Positions 45,330 to 54,368 of a DNA stretch of 64,000 bases are shown here, piece after piece. Made by a program: the position numbers and the translations under genes. Below the pieces are notes generated by a model that saw nothing but the letters and a program-made list of their open reading frames with translations, was not told the origin of the DNA and did no database searches. Source of the stretch: Planococcus halocryophilus (GTDB lineage: Bacteria; Bacillota; Bacilli; Bacillales_A; Planococcaceae); NCBI RefSeq assembly GCF_001687585.2, contig NZ_CP016537.2:778001-842000 (forward strand). The letters run 5' to 3'. Each line of letters starts with the position of its first letter. The first letter of the stretch is position 1.

Positions 45330-46649
45330 ATGTTGAGTATGATTGGAATGATTGGGGGACTCGTTCTCTTAATCGTCTTTACGATGAGAGGCATGAACTT
45401 ATTGATCGCGGGTCCAATATCTGCGTTATTTGTAGCACTTTTCAGTGGCCTGCCATTATTTCCGCAATTAGTCGGAGAAGGCGAAGCGAACTTATTAACA
45501 AATTATATGTCTAGTTTTTCTGGATTTATCACAGCATGGTTCCCGATGTTCTTACTTGGAGCGATTTTCGGGAAAGTAATGGAAGACAGTGGGGCAGCTG
45601 ATAGCGTCTCGAGATGGTTAGTTGGTAAATTTGGGTTATCGAAAGCTGTACTCGCGATTGTTATCGCCTGTGCTGTTTTAACTTATGGCGGAGTTAGTTT
45701 ATTCGTTGTAGCATTCTCGGTTTTCCCGATGGCACTTAGCTTGTTCAAACAAGCGGATTTACCGCGTCGTTTTATCCCTGCTGCGTTAGCTTTAGGGTCG
45801 GTAACATTTACGATGACTTCAGCTGGTTCACCTGAAATCCAAAACTGGATACCGATTGAATACTTGAAAACTAGCCCATATGCAGGTTGGGAAGTAAGCA
45901 TTTTAGTCGCTGTCTTTATGGCTGTATTTGGTTACTGGTGGTTAAAACGAATGATTCAAAAAGCTGTTAACAAAGGGGAGCGTTTTGAAGCTCGTTCAAC
46001 AGATCCTGTAATAGAAGATCGTAAGCTTCCGAACCCAATCATGGGCTTGATTCCGTTAGTTGTCGTTCTTGGAATTTCGTTTATTTTCCATGATTCATTG
46101 AAAACGTCTGCATTAATCATCGCATTATTAGGCGGGGTTCTTACTACCTATTTCTTAAACCGCCAATATTTCTCGAATTTAGGTAAAGCTTTGTCTGATG
46201 GAACAATTGGTGCATTGATTGCAATCGGTAACACGGCTGCTGTAGTTGGATTTGGTGGTGTTGCGAAATCTGTACCAGCATTCCAAGTAGCAGTAGATGC
46301 GATGACTAGCATTCCCGGAAGCCCATTAATCGGTGGCGCTATCGCTGTCAGCGTAATCGCAGGATTAACTGGTTCTGCTTCAGGTGGACAAGTTATTGCA
46401 TTGCCACTTCTAGCACCACATTATATTGACATGGGTGTTAACACAGAAGCGCTTCACCGTACGATTGCCATTTCTTCAGGGGCATTGGATTCATTGCCGC
46501 ATAATGGTTATGTCGTAACAACAATTCGTGGGATTTGTGGGGAAACACATAAAGCTGCCTATGGTGCTGTCGGTGCTGTAACCGTCATTGTTCCATTACT
46601 TGGACTAACAATTGCCATCATCCTATTTTCATTAGGACTTGGAATTTAA
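45330..46649 (+). CDS. GntP-family permease, probably for 3-hydroxybutyrate or a related acid
   Basis: A 439-residue transporter with about 12 hydrophobic segments. Its S-A-G-S-P-E-I-Q-N, G-N-T-A-A-V-V-G-F-G and G-L-T-G-S-A-S-G-G segments fit the GntP family. It precedes a 3-hydroxybutyrate dehydrogenase by 22 nt, like the Bacillus yxjC/yxjF pair, which suggests uptake of 3-hydroxybutyrate; gluconate is the classical but less likely substrate here as no gluconate kinase is present. ATG follows AAAGGAGG. Confidence 0.85.
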   Translation: MLSMIGMIGGLVLLIVFTMRGMNLLIAGPISALFVALFSGLPLFPQLVGEGEANLLTNYMSSFSGFITAWFPMFLLGAIFGKVMEDSGAADSVSRWLVGKFGLSKAVLAIVIACAVLTYGGVSLFVVAFSVFPMALSLFKQADLPRRFIPAALALGSVTFTMTSAGSPEIQNWIPIEYLKTSPYAGWEVSILVAVFMAVFGYWWLKRMIQKAVNKGERFEARSTDPVIEDRKLPNPIMGLIPLVVVLGISFIFHDSLKTSALIIALLGGVLTTYFLNRQYFSNLGKALSDGTIGALIAIGNTAAVVGFGGVAKSVPAFQVAVDAMTSIPGSPLIGGAIAVSVIAGLTGSASGGQVIALPLLAPHYIDMGVNTEALHRTIAISSGALDSLPHNGYVVTTIRGICGETHKAAYGAVGAVTVIVPLLGLTIAIILFSLGLGI

Positions 46650-46671
46650 CAAAAGCTTTGGAGGGAATACA

Positions 46672-47448
46672 ATGGTAGACAATAAAGTCGTTTTAATAAC
46701 AGGAGCTGCTAGCGGAATTGGTTATGAAATTAGTAGTGATTTTGCAAAAGCAGGAGCGAAAATTGTATTATCAGATATCAATGAAGAAGCTGTCGTAAAA
46801 GCTGTTGAGAACTTAAAGTCACAAGGATTAGATTGCATCGGCATCAAATGTGATGTGACAGATGAAGACGATATAAAAAATGTGATTGAACAAACAGTTG
46901 CTCATTACGGGTCACTTGATGTGCTAATCAATAATGCAGGGATGCAATACATTTCACCGCTTGAAGAATTTCCAACAGAGAAATATGAGCTATTAATCCG
47001 CATTATGTTAATTGCGCCGTTTATCGCGAGCAAGTATGCATTTCCGATTATGAAAAAACAAGGGTCAGGGCGAATTATCAATATGGCTTCGATCAATGGA
47101 CTTGTTGGGTTTGCTGGCAAAGCCGCATACAATAGTGCAAAACATGGTGTAATTGGTTTAACGAAAGTGGCCGCACTTGAAGGCGCAGAACACGGAATTA
47201 CCGTTAATGCAATGTGCCCAGGTTATGTAGATACGCCACTTGTTCAAAATCAGATGAAGGATTTGGCAAAAACACGTAATGTACCAGTTGAAAAAGTCTT
47301 TGAAGAAGTGTTATATCCGTTAATTCCTCAAAAGCGCTTATTGGCTGTAAAAGAAATCTCGGATTATACTATGTTCTTAGCAAGTGACAAAGCTGCTGGT
47401 GTTACTGGCCAAGCCGTCGTTTTAGATGGCGGCTATACAGCTCAATAA
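46672..47448 (+). CDS. 3-hydroxybutyrate dehydrogenase
   Basis: A 258-residue SDR: T-G-A-A-S-G-I-G near residue 9, I-N-N-A-G-M-Q-Y, S-I-N-G and the catalytic Y-N-S-A-K. The N-N-A-G-M-Q and C-P-G-Y-V-D-T-P-L-V segments are typical for D-3-hydroxybutyrate dehydrogenases, which oxidise hydroxybutyrate to acetoacetate with NAD+. Cotranscribed with the GntP permease and probably under the divergent LysR regulator. ATG follows GGAGGGAAT. No CoA-transferase gene follows; a terminator does. Confidence 0.87.
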   Translation: MVDNKVVLITGAASGIGYEISSDFAKAGAKIVLSDINEEAVVKAVENLKSQGLDCIGIKCDVTDEDDIKNVIEQTVAHYGSLDVLINNAGMQYISPLEEFPTEKYELLIRIMLIAPFIASKYAFPIMKKQGSGRIINMASINGLVGFAGKAAYNSAKHGVIGLTKVAALEGAEHGITVNAMCPGYVDTPLVQNQMKDLAKTRNVPVEKVFEEVLYPLIPQKRLLAVKEISDYTMFLASDKAAGVTGQAVVLDGGYTAQ

Positions 47449-47449
47449 A

Positions 47450-47491
47450 AATAAACCCGTCTAGCGTTTGTGCTGGACGGGTTTATTTTTT
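47450..47491. terminator. Bidirectional terminator
   Basis: 16-bp stem (47450-47465 with 47472-47487) with T-run on the right and A-run on the left, between convergent genes. Confidence 0.88.
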
Positions 47492-47506
47492 GTCATTTTA
47501 TAAAAA

Positions 47507-48280
47507 CTAGTCAAGAAAGTTTTCTGTAACGGCGAGAAATAGACGATCTTGTTCCACATTGGGAGCGTGGCCAGAACGTTTAAATTCCATGAAAGTAGCA
47601 CCCGGAATAGCGACTGCGGTTTCGCGTCCTTTTTCTGGAAGATTCAAGCCATCGTGCTTCCCACTAATGACTAATGTCTCTGCTGTAATTTTAGAAAGCT
47701 GTGGGCGAAAGTCGAATTCTTTGATAGCGTCTCCAGCGATCCCTTGCTCTTTAATTGTTAGTAAACGACTGTTTTGTGCCGTTTTTTTATTCCATTCTTG
47801 AATCTTTTCTTGGTCATGATAAATATAACGTGTCGCTTCATTGATCTTCTCAGAGATGCTCAAGCCATCAAACTTTTCAGGGTATCGATCAAAAAGTTCA
47901 GTTAGTGACGCCTGTTCACTATAAGATTTGGTAGCAACTAAGAGGAGCTTGTTTACTTTTTGCGGCGCTTTTATGGCAATGCCTTGTGCGATATAACTGC
48001 CCATGGACACACCTAAAACATCAACAATAGTTAAATCTAAATGGTCAATGAGCGCAAGTGCATCTTCTATATGGTCTTGTAATGTGTATTGTTCTAAGCG
48101 ACTTGAATTGCCATGACCTCTTGAGTCTAAAGCAATCACACGGCGAGTTTGTTTAAAAAAATCCATTTCGCGATAAAACATCGCAGAATTACTGGTTAGC
48201 CCGTGAAGCAAAAGAAGCGGCTGTCCTTCTCCGGTATCTTCGTAAAATAATTCTACATTATTGCGTGTAAATACGTGCAT
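47507..48280 (-). CDS. Alpha/beta-fold hydrolase
   Basis: A 257-residue hydrolase with oxyanion segment L-L-H-G-L-T, nucleophile elbow G-V-S-M-G-S (Ser), acid in G-K-H-D-G, and catalytic His in S-G-H-A-P-N. Resembles 3-oxoadipate enol-lactonase-like or carboxylesterase proteins; substrate unknown. ATG 48280 is used since AAAGGAGA lies 7 nt upstream, and ATG 48286 overlaps it. Single gene. Confidence 0.85.
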   Translation of the reverse strand: MHVFTRNNVELFYEDTGEGQPLLLLHGLTSNSAMFYREMDFFKQTRRVIALDSRGHGNSSRLEQYTLQDHIEDALALIDHLDLTIVDVLGVSMGSYIAQGIAIKAPQKVNKLLLVATKSYSEQASLTELFDRYPEKFDGLSISEKINEATRYIYHDQEKIQEWNKKTAQNSRLLTIKEQGIAGDAIKEFDFRPQLSKITAETLVISGKHDGLNLPEKGRETAVAIPGATFMEFKRSGHAPNVEQDRLFLAVTENFLD

Positions 48281-48393
48281 AGTCATTCTCCTTTATAAAT
48301 AAGCTCTTTTAATAGGTATACCCTAAGCATAAGTAAAAATAGCTGTCAGGCAAAATGAAAAGCACAACAGAAAGTTGTGCTTACCAAATTTTA

Positions 48394-48945
48394 TCAATTA
48401 GAGTCTGGTCGAGAGTTTTGCCATTTCTCGATAAAGCTGAATAATAATAAGAGCAATATAAACATGCTCAATGTGAGATACCAAGGGAATTCGGAAATGG
48501 CACGGCCAAATGCTGTATAAAGAATTGCCGGAGCAATCAAACCTAAAGCAGAGATAACCATGTATTCTTTAAGCGATTTTGTCATTTCGATTAAATACAA
48601 AGATAATAAATGAAAGTGTACTAAAGGCATAATGCGTAAAATCATCACTTGAGGAACCGACAAGGTGCGGTCTGGGAAGATTTTCTCTTTTAGTCGTGCC
48701 ATTTTCTTTTGGAACTTCGGAAATTTATTGACTAATATGTAGGATATCCAGCTCATTAAGGTTAAACCAATAAAAGATAAAAATGCGCCTTCAAAAAATC
48801 CGAAAAGATACCCGCCAGCAATGCAGACGGCAATAACTGGTAAGAACAGCAAAGGACGTACTAAATGCAATAAAACAAAAAGAAATGGTGCTAACCAGCC
48901 GACGTTGTCCATGAATACTTCGAGGGATTGATCGAATTGCTCCAT
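48394..48945 (-). CDS. TVP38/TMEM64 (DedA-like) membrane protein
   Basis: A 183-residue membrane protein with about five hydrophobic segments; F-L-P-V-I-A-V-C-I-A-G-G-Y-L-F-G-F-F-E-G and L-R-I-M-P-L-V-H-F are SNARE-associated/VTT domain marks. Related proteins include lipid scramblases such as DedA/PetA/UptA. ATG 48945 has a GAGG-containing site upstream, and the longer frame to 49056 lacks family character. Substrate unknown. Confidence 0.8.
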   Translation of the reverse strand: MEQFDQSLEVFMDNVGWLAPFLFVLLHLVRPLLFLPVIAVCIAGGYLFGFFEGAFLSFIGLTLMSWISYILVNKFPKFQKKMARLKEKIFPDRTLSVPQVMILRIMPLVHFHLLSLYLIEMTKSLKEYMVISALGLIAPAILYTAFGRAISEFPWYLTLSMFILLLLLFSFIEKWQNSRPDSN

Positions 48946-49147
48946 ACGATCCCAACCTCTCTGAAAGTGTTTGCTAATAAGGTAGGATAATCCAAAAACG
49001 CTGTAAAAGCAAGAAAAACAGAAGTTTTTAGGAGAATTATGTTTAAGGACAAACACATGGGGAAAAGGAAATAATTATAAAAAAATCACAAGTTGTGATT
49101 TTTTCTACAGACTGTTGAGATAACAGTTATGGAATAGGGAGGAGAAG

Positions 49148-50197
49148 ATGATGAAACAAAGTTTGAAAATAGCAAGTGCATTTATCGGAATCGTAGTAGG
49201 AGCAGGATTTGCTTCCGGTCAAGAAATTCTTCAATACTTTACCAGTTATGGCTACTGGGGGTTTGGAGCCGTTCTAGTGGCTACCCTGTTATTTGGTTAT
49301 TTAGGAATGGTGTTGACGCGATTAGGCAGTCGAATGCAGACCATTTCGCATGAGGATGCAGTCTATGCGATAAGCGGAAAGGTACTTGGCAAAGTCATTG
49401 ATTATACGTTAATTGTCACCTTATTTGGCATTTTAGTAGTAATGATTGCTGGAGCAGGATCGATTTTTTCACAACAATTTGATTTGGCACCAGCTTTTGG
49501 TCGCAGCATCATGATCACCCTCGTTATTCTCACCATCATGTTAAATGTTAAAAAAGTTATAACCATCATCAGCAGCATAACCCCGTTTTTAGTTTTATTG
49601 GTTGTTGGAATCACTGTTTATAGTTTATTAACGATGAATACTAGTTTCGCTGAATTAGAGCCTATTGCAAAATCACAATTGTCTGCGACACCGCATTGGC
49701 TATTATCTTCTATCAACTATGTATCGTTGGCCATTGCGTTAGGAGCAGCGATGTCACTCGTGATGGGAGGCGCAGAAAAAGATGAAAAAATTGCGGCACG
49801 TGGTGGCTTGATTGGCGGACTTAGTTTTGGGTTTTTGATTTTGTTGAGTTATTTAGCGATTTTTGCAAAAGTCGATGTGGTGGGTTCAGCAGATTTGCCA
49901 ATGCTGGCTCTTGCCGATAATATTTCCCCCATCATCGGTATTGTGACGGCCGTGGTTATTTTCGCGATGATTTACAACACAGCAGTTAGCTTGTTGCTGT
50001 CGTTTTCAGCACGATTTATGGAGATGGGGACAGGGCGTTTCCGCATCTTTGTGATTGTTTCAGGAATTGTCGCATTCGTGTTAAGTTTCTTCGGGTTTAC
50101 AGCACTCGTCAACTGGCTATATCCAGTGGTTGGCTACCTTGGTCTTTTGTTAGTGGGGACATTGGTAGTTGCAGATATCCGGAAAACTGGTAAATAA
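49148..50197 (+). CDS. YkvI-like membrane transporter
   Basis: A 349-residue protein with about 10 hydrophobic segments. I-V-V-G-A-G-F-A-S-G-Q-E near residue 20 is the signature of the YkvI family, which has an LeuT-like fold distantly related to branched-chain or aromatic amino acid transporters. Substrate unknown. ATG follows AGGGAGGAGAAG; an adjacent ATG (49151) is equally possible. Terminator at 50210-50238. Confidence 0.82.
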   Translation: MMKQSLKIASAFIGIVVGAGFASGQEILQYFTSYGYWGFGAVLVATLLFGYLGMVLTRLGSRMQTISHEDAVYAISGKVLGKVIDYTLIVTLFGILVVMIAGAGSIFSQQFDLAPAFGRSIMITLVILTIMLNVKKVITIISSITPFLVLLVVGITVYSLLTMNTSFAELEPIAKSQLSATPHWLLSSINYVSLAIALGAAMSLVMGGAEKDEKIAARGGLIGGLSFGFLILLSYLAIFAKVDVVGSADLPMLALADNISPIIGIVTAVVIFAMIYNTAVSLLLSFSARFMEMGTGRFRIFVIVSGIVAFVLSFFGFTALVNWLYPVVGYLGLLLVGTLVVADIRKTGK

Positions 50198-50209
50198 GTT
50201 AAGGGGAAT

Positions 50210-50238
50210 CAGCGGTCTCTTTAGAGGCCGTTGTTTTT
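50210..50238 (+). terminator. Terminator after the ykvI-like gene
   Basis: CAGCGGTCTC/GAGGCCGTTG stem with two G-U or mismatched pairs, 4-nt loop and T-run. Confidence 0.7.
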
Positions 50239-50286
50239 TTATGGTATATTCAGGTCAAACGGATATTGCCGGAAAAGAGGAATTCG

Positions 50287-51219
50287 ATGAAAATATTAGT
50301 CGTAGGTGCAGGTGCCATGGGAAGTTTATTTGCAGGGCGTTTAAAGTCACAAACGTCGGAAGTCTTTCTATATAACAGGGAAAATCCACACGTAGAAAAG
50401 ATCAACCAATGTGGATTGACCATTATTGAGCAGGATAACAAAAAAACCGTCATTCCATTAACCGTAGTACAGGAAATTTCTAAAGACTATGATCTTGTAT
50501 TGGTAATGTTAAAAACCCATGCAACTAAGACCGTATTAACTCAACTAAAAGATTCATTTTCTTCACAGACGTTATTTGTGACAATGCAAAATGGTCTTGG
50601 GAATTTAGAAATACTTGCGGAAATTTTTCCGAACAACCCTTTAGTCGCAGGAACGATGGGCAGTGGGGCCAGTGTAGAAAGCGATGGACGGATCCTTCAC
50701 CGCGGCTTTGGAACAAATTTTATCGGTCAGCCTACAGACAAAAGAGCGCAAGAAAAATTGGCGGATTTTGTTGAACTGTTGAATCACTCTGGATTGGCAA
50801 CCGAATTAGCGGATGATGTTCAAGCCGTTATCTGGAATAAATTATTCGTTAATCTTGCGTATAATTCATTAACGGCTCTGACCCGTTTGCGAAATGGTGA
50901 TATTTTAAATACGATAGATGGTCAAAATTTATTGAGAAGCATTATAACAGAAGCAATAGAAATCGCTGAAGCAGAAGGCGTCCATGTCGATTTAGAAAAA
51001 ATAATCGCCAAGTGCATCAAAATGGGACAAGAACAGTTTCCTGCCAATAAGTCGTCGATGCTAATGGATATTTTGCACAAACGCAAAACCGAAATTGACG
51101 CCATTAATGGCGCTGTAGCGAACCTTGGTAAAAAGCATGGAATCTTAACGCCGTATAATGACATGATTACCGGAATCATCAAAGTCATCGAAGCAAATTA
51201 TAGCAAGCAAGTCGACTAA
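50287..51219 (+). CDS. panE: 2-dehydropantoate 2-reductase
   Basis: A 310-residue ketopantoate reductase: G-A-G-A-M-G-S near residue 7 binds NADPH, V-M-L-K-T-H and T-M-Q-N-G-L-G-N are conserved, and K in W-N-K-L-F-V-N-L-A-Y-N-S-L is the catalytic lysine. It reduces 2-dehydropantoate to pantoate for coenzyme A. Paralogs of unclear specificity are common in Bacilli and no other pan genes are close. ATG 50287 follows AGAGGAATTCG; the frame runs to 50266. Confidence 0.87.
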   Translation: MKILVVGAGAMGSLFAGRLKSQTSEVFLYNRENPHVEKINQCGLTIIEQDNKKTVIPLTVVQEISKDYDLVLVMLKTHATKTVLTQLKDSFSSQTLFVTMQNGLGNLEILAEIFPNNPLVAGTMGSGASVESDGRILHRGFGTNFIGQPTDKRAQEKLADFVELLNHSGLATELADDVQAVIWNKLFVNLAYNSLTALTRLRNGDILNTIDGQNLLRSIITEAIEIAEAEGVHVDLEKIIAKCIKMGQEQFPANKSSMLMDILHKRKTEIDAINGAVANLGKKHGILTPYNDMITGIIKVIEANYSKQVD

Positions 51220-51288
51220 CAGAGAGCTAAATCTGCTATACTTATGTGATATTGTCTTGATTGATGGGGCAGATAAGGACGGGATGAA

Positions 51289-52251
51289 TTGAATCGATTA
51301 ACTGCAACAGGTGACTATATTTATACATATGCTTATACAAATGACGAAAAAGCATTGTGCCAAATGGAAATGCGTTCTTTTTTTGGTAACGACACGAACG
51401 AGAAAATTATTAAAAGCAAAGTAAGGGTTGACCCAAGCCGTAGTCCATTTATTAAAGAGCAGATTGAAGTGCTTTTTGAAGGCGACACGTTAGAAGACAT
51501 CATCGAACAATCTGCAAACGTAGATATGGCTGATACTACGTTCAAAGTCATTTTTCTGAAAATCAATGGTCTGTCTGAACAAGATCAAGTTGATTATTTA
51601 GGGAAGCGAGATATTGAACGTCAAATCGGTTCAGCGATAACAGGAGAAGCAGATGTCCATCATCCAGATGTTACATTTGGCTTAATGCCTTTTGAAGGAC
51701 GTTGGTATATGGGGCTCTATTCACAAAGTGAACCAATTTGGTTTCAACATATGAAAAAGCCACGTGAATATTCAACGGCACTGAGCACACGTGTGGCACG
51801 TGCTGTCGCAAATATTGCTGTGCCAAACCCAGATGGTATTAAAGTTGTCGATCCGTGTTGTGGAATTGGTACCGTGTTAGTCGAAGCGTTATCGATGGGC
51901 ATTGATATTGTCGGTCGCGACATCAATCCGCTAGTTGTCGAAGGTTCACGTGAAAACATTGCACATTTTGGATTGACTGGTCGAGTAGAATTGGGTCCAA
52001 TCGCAGAAGTGGAAACAGCTTACGATGTTGCCATTATTGACATGCCCTATAATTTATACACACACGCCACGCCAGCAGATCAATTAGGGATTTTAAAAGC
52101 TGCTTACCCTATCACTGAAAAGTTATTGGTCGTCACAATCGAGACGATGGACCATATGATTGAAGAAGCTGGATTTGTCATCACTGACCGTTGCATCGCT
52201 AAAAAAGGATTGTTCTTGCGTGAAATTGTCATGTGTCAAAAAGCTATTTAA
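51289..52251 (+). CDS. TRM11-family SAM-dependent methyltransferase
   Basis: A 320-residue protein. The C-terminal Rossmann domain has V-V-D-P-C-C-G-I-G-T-V (about 185-195) for SAM binding and D-M-P-Y-N-L-Y (about 255) as the N6/N2-type catalytic D-P-P-Y variant. The N-terminal ~160 residues are THUMP-like in position. It resembles TRM11-like tRNA guanine methyltransferases; the substrate in Bacilli is unproven. TTG start after GGACGGGATGAA. A terminator and the 21-bp repeat array follow. Confidence 0.83.
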   Translation: MNRLTATGDYIYTYAYTNDEKALCQMEMRSFFGNDTNEKIIKSKVRVDPSRSPFIKEQIEVLFEGDTLEDIIEQSANVDMADTTFKVIFLKINGLSEQDQVDYLGKRDIERQIGSAITGEADVHHPDVTFGLMPFEGRWYMGLYSQSEPIWFQHMKKPREYSTALSTRVARAVANIAVPNPDGIKVVDPCCGIGTVLVEALSMGIDIVGRDINPLVVEGSRENIAHFGLTGRVELGPIAEVETAYDVAIIDMPYNLYTHATPADQLGILKAAYPITEKLLVVTIETMDHMIEEAGFVITDRCIAKKGLFLREIVMCQKAI

Positions 52252-52279
52252 ACGTCGCGATGAGCGGCGTTTTTTTTTG
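52251..52279 (+). terminator. Terminator of the methyltransferase gene
   Basis: AACGTCGC/GCGGCGTT stem with a 5-nt loop followed by nine Ts, directly after the stop codon. Confidence 0.83.
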
Positions 52280-52290
52280 AAATCGGGTTT

Positions 52291-52395
52291 GGCAAGTATT
52301 TGGCGTGAAAGGGACAGTATTTGCTCCCAATCGGACAGTATTTTAGGTGAAACGGACAGTATTTGTTCCAATTCGGACAGTATTATCAAAATCAC
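52291..52395. repeat. 21-bp tandem repeat array (five units)
   Basis: The core GGACAGTATT starts at 52312, 52333, 52354 and 52375, exactly 21 bp apart; a diverged unit (GGCAAGTATT) starts at 52291. The 11-bp tails alternate between a GTGAAA type and a TCC-AAT type, so the array is also a 42-bp two-unit repeat. The period of seven codons leaves open frames on both strands, but neither has a ribosome binding site. Confidence 0.9.
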
Positions 52396-52468
52396 TAACT
52401 AATGAAGGAGATTCCATCAAAAAATTGAATACGGTAACAGTACCCTACTCAAAAAGGAGCTGCAAACG

Positions 52469-53704
52469 ATGAAATTTACTGAAACGACTTTTCCAATTAC
52501 GCAAGTTCGGGAGCAATTTCCTGCTTTAACAAGAACATATAAAGACAAAACGGTCGCTTATTTTGATGGACCAGGGGGCTCACAAGTTGTAGGCACAGCC
52601 ATAGATGCCATTGCAAACTATATGAGAATAGGCGGTGCCAATCTCCACGGCGCATTTCCAACTAGTTGGGAAACCGAAAAAGTCATTTCAGAAGCTAGAT
52701 TAGCTGTCGCTGATTTTTTAAACGTTCAAGCAAACGAAGTGGCGTTTGGTGCTAATATGACCACATTGACGATTGCTATCGCCAATGCTCTCGGCAAAAA
52801 TTTCAATGCAGGTGACGAAATTGTCGTTACCGAAATGGACCACCGTGCCAATGTTGATCCGTGGATCATGATGGCAGAAGACCGTGGCTTAAAAGTGCGC
52901 TGGGTGAAAGTTGATACGGAAACAAAGACACTAGATTTAACGGAACTAAACCAACTAATCAATGAAAACACAAAAGTCGTTGCTGTCGGTATGGCCTCTA
53001 ACGCGATCGGCACAGTCGTCGATCTTAAACCATTTGCAGATCGAGCAAAAAAAGTAGGCGCGCTACTCGTAGCTGATGCAGTTCATGCTGCGCCACATTT
53101 ACCAATGGATCGTGACCAAATGCAAATTGATATTTTATTGTGCTCAGCTTACAAATTCTTTGGACCGCATATCGGCATTGTCGCAATTAAAGAAGAAATT
53201 TTTAAGCAGTTGGAGCCTTACAAACTGACTACTTCTCCAACCTATTATCCAGATAAGTTGGAAACCGGCACGCAAAATCACGAGGGCATTGCCGGAATTC
53301 GTCCTGCCATTGAGTTTTTTGCTCAGTTTGGTGAAGGGAAAACGAGAAGAGAACGTATTGTGAGCGGCATCGAACAAATTGAAAAGCATGAAAACCGCTT
53401 GGCAAATCGACTTCGTGAAGGCTTGTCAGCAATCGATGGTGTAACCGTTACACAAGCCGCAGCGGATGTTCAGAAAACACCTACAATCGCTTTTCAAGTA
53501 GATGGAATCGAACCAGGAGACATTTGCAAAAAACTAGCGGAAGAACATAGTATTTTCCTTGCAGCGGGGCATTTCTATGCGTCAACATTAGGTGATGTGT
53601 TAAATGTCAACGATAGTGGTGGCTGGGTCCGCGCTGGACTTGCACCGTATAGCACAGAAGAAGAAGTAGACCGGTTAATTGGCGCAATAAAATCATTTGT
53701 TTAG
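52469..53704 (+). CDS. Cysteine desulfurase-like class V aminotransferase (VC1184 type)
   Basis: A 411-residue PLP enzyme: N-terminal Y-F-D-G-P-G-G-S-Q, D-H-R-A-N-V-D-P-W, V-A-D-A-V-H-A-A-P-H with the PLP-contacting Asp/His, and the Schiff-base K229 in S-A-Y-K-F-F-G-P-H. The G-P-H instead of G-P-x-G-x-G loop is typical of the cysteine-desulfurase-like VC1184 subfamily, distinct from SufS/IscS. Function unproven. ATG follows AAAAGGAGCTGC. No suf genes adjacent. Confidence 0.86.
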   Translation: MKFTETTFPITQVREQFPALTRTYKDKTVAYFDGPGGSQVVGTAIDAIANYMRIGGANLHGAFPTSWETEKVISEARLAVADFLNVQANEVAFGANMTTLTIAIANALGKNFNAGDEIVVTEMDHRANVDPWIMMAEDRGLKVRWVKVDTETKTLDLTELNQLINENTKVVAVGMASNAIGTVVDLKPFADRAKKVGALLVADAVHAAPHLPMDRDQMQIDILLCSAYKFFGPHIGIVAIKEEIFKQLEPYKLTTSPTYYPDKLETGTQNHEGIAGIRPAIEFFAQFGEGKTRRERIVSGIEQIEKHENRLANRLREGLSAIDGVTVTQAAADVQKTPTIAFQVDGIEPGDICKKLAEEHSIFLAAGHFYASTLGDVLNVNDSGGWVRAGLAPYSTEEEVDRLIGAIKSFV

Positions 53705-53834
53705 ACTGTAGTATGAATAATCGACTTTTTTCCCTTTGCACGAGGTTGATGTTATACTAAAAGGAACTTGTTCCGCCAACGGAGAGCATTACGTTATTTC
53801 CCGCAAAGGGACATAAACAAAGGAGAATGAAATT

Positions 53835-54308
53835 TTGACACAAACGAACAGTAACTCTGATAACAAACCAACGAACTTACCACCGAATTACGACGAATTG
53901 AAAAAAGCTGCAAACCGACAGGCTAACTGGAAAGAGCGTTTAGCTGCGGTTGAAGAGCTTGGCAACTGGAAAAGCGAACCAACAATTGACTTGTTAACAC
54001 ACCGCATGAACCACGATTCGGTTTATCAAGTGCAGGAAGCTGCCTATAAACAACTTAAAAACTTTGGCGAAAATGTTCACATGCCAGAGCGTAAAAAATA
54101 TGATTTGATCAAGGACACTTCTAAAGTACTTGTTCGCATCAAAAAAAGTTTGCCAGCTGGGCACACTTACGAAGACTTTAAAGAAAAACTACAAAAAATG
54201 CGTAGCGATATTTACGATACGTATAAAGGTGACAAAGGCGAAGATTTCGAAAGCTGGTTAGAAGAACAATGGAAAGCAGCGCCTTTTAAGCAACCTCGTC
54301 GTAGATAA
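53835..54308 (+). CDS. HEAT-repeat domain protein
   Basis: A 157-residue soluble protein. A disordered N-terminus (N/S-rich) is followed by one HEAT-like helical pair (W-K-E-R-L-A-A-V-E-E-L-G-N-W, then V-Y-Q-V-Q-E-A-A-Y-K-Q-L, about 38-75) and a basic, helical C-terminus ending P-R-R-R. HEAT repeats mediate protein contacts. TTG start, 8 nt after AAAGGAGA. Function unknown; it recurs in Bacilli. Terminator follows. Confidence 0.78.
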   Translation: MTQTNSNSDNKPTNLPPNYDELKKAANRQANWKERLAAVEELGNWKSEPTIDLLTHRMNHDSVYQVQEAAYKQLKNFGENVHMPERKKYDLIKDTSKVLVRIKKSLPAGHTYEDFKEKLQKMRSDIYDTYKGDKGEDFESWLEEQWKAAPFKQPRRR

Positions 54309-54329
54309 TTCGAGTTTCAACTTAGCCAT

Positions 54330-54368
54330 AAAAAATCCCGGATGCCATTATGGCATTCGGGATTTTTT
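54330..54368. terminator. Bidirectional terminator
   Basis: 17-bp stem (54330-54347 with 54350-54367) with a 3-nt loop, A-run and T-run, between convergent genes. Confidence 0.9.

Noticed and set aside
52123..52402. Open frames of 80-90 codons on both strands across the 21-bp repeat
   Set aside because: They arise from the seven-codon repeat period plus the end of the methyltransferase gene; no ribosome binding site and no protein family.
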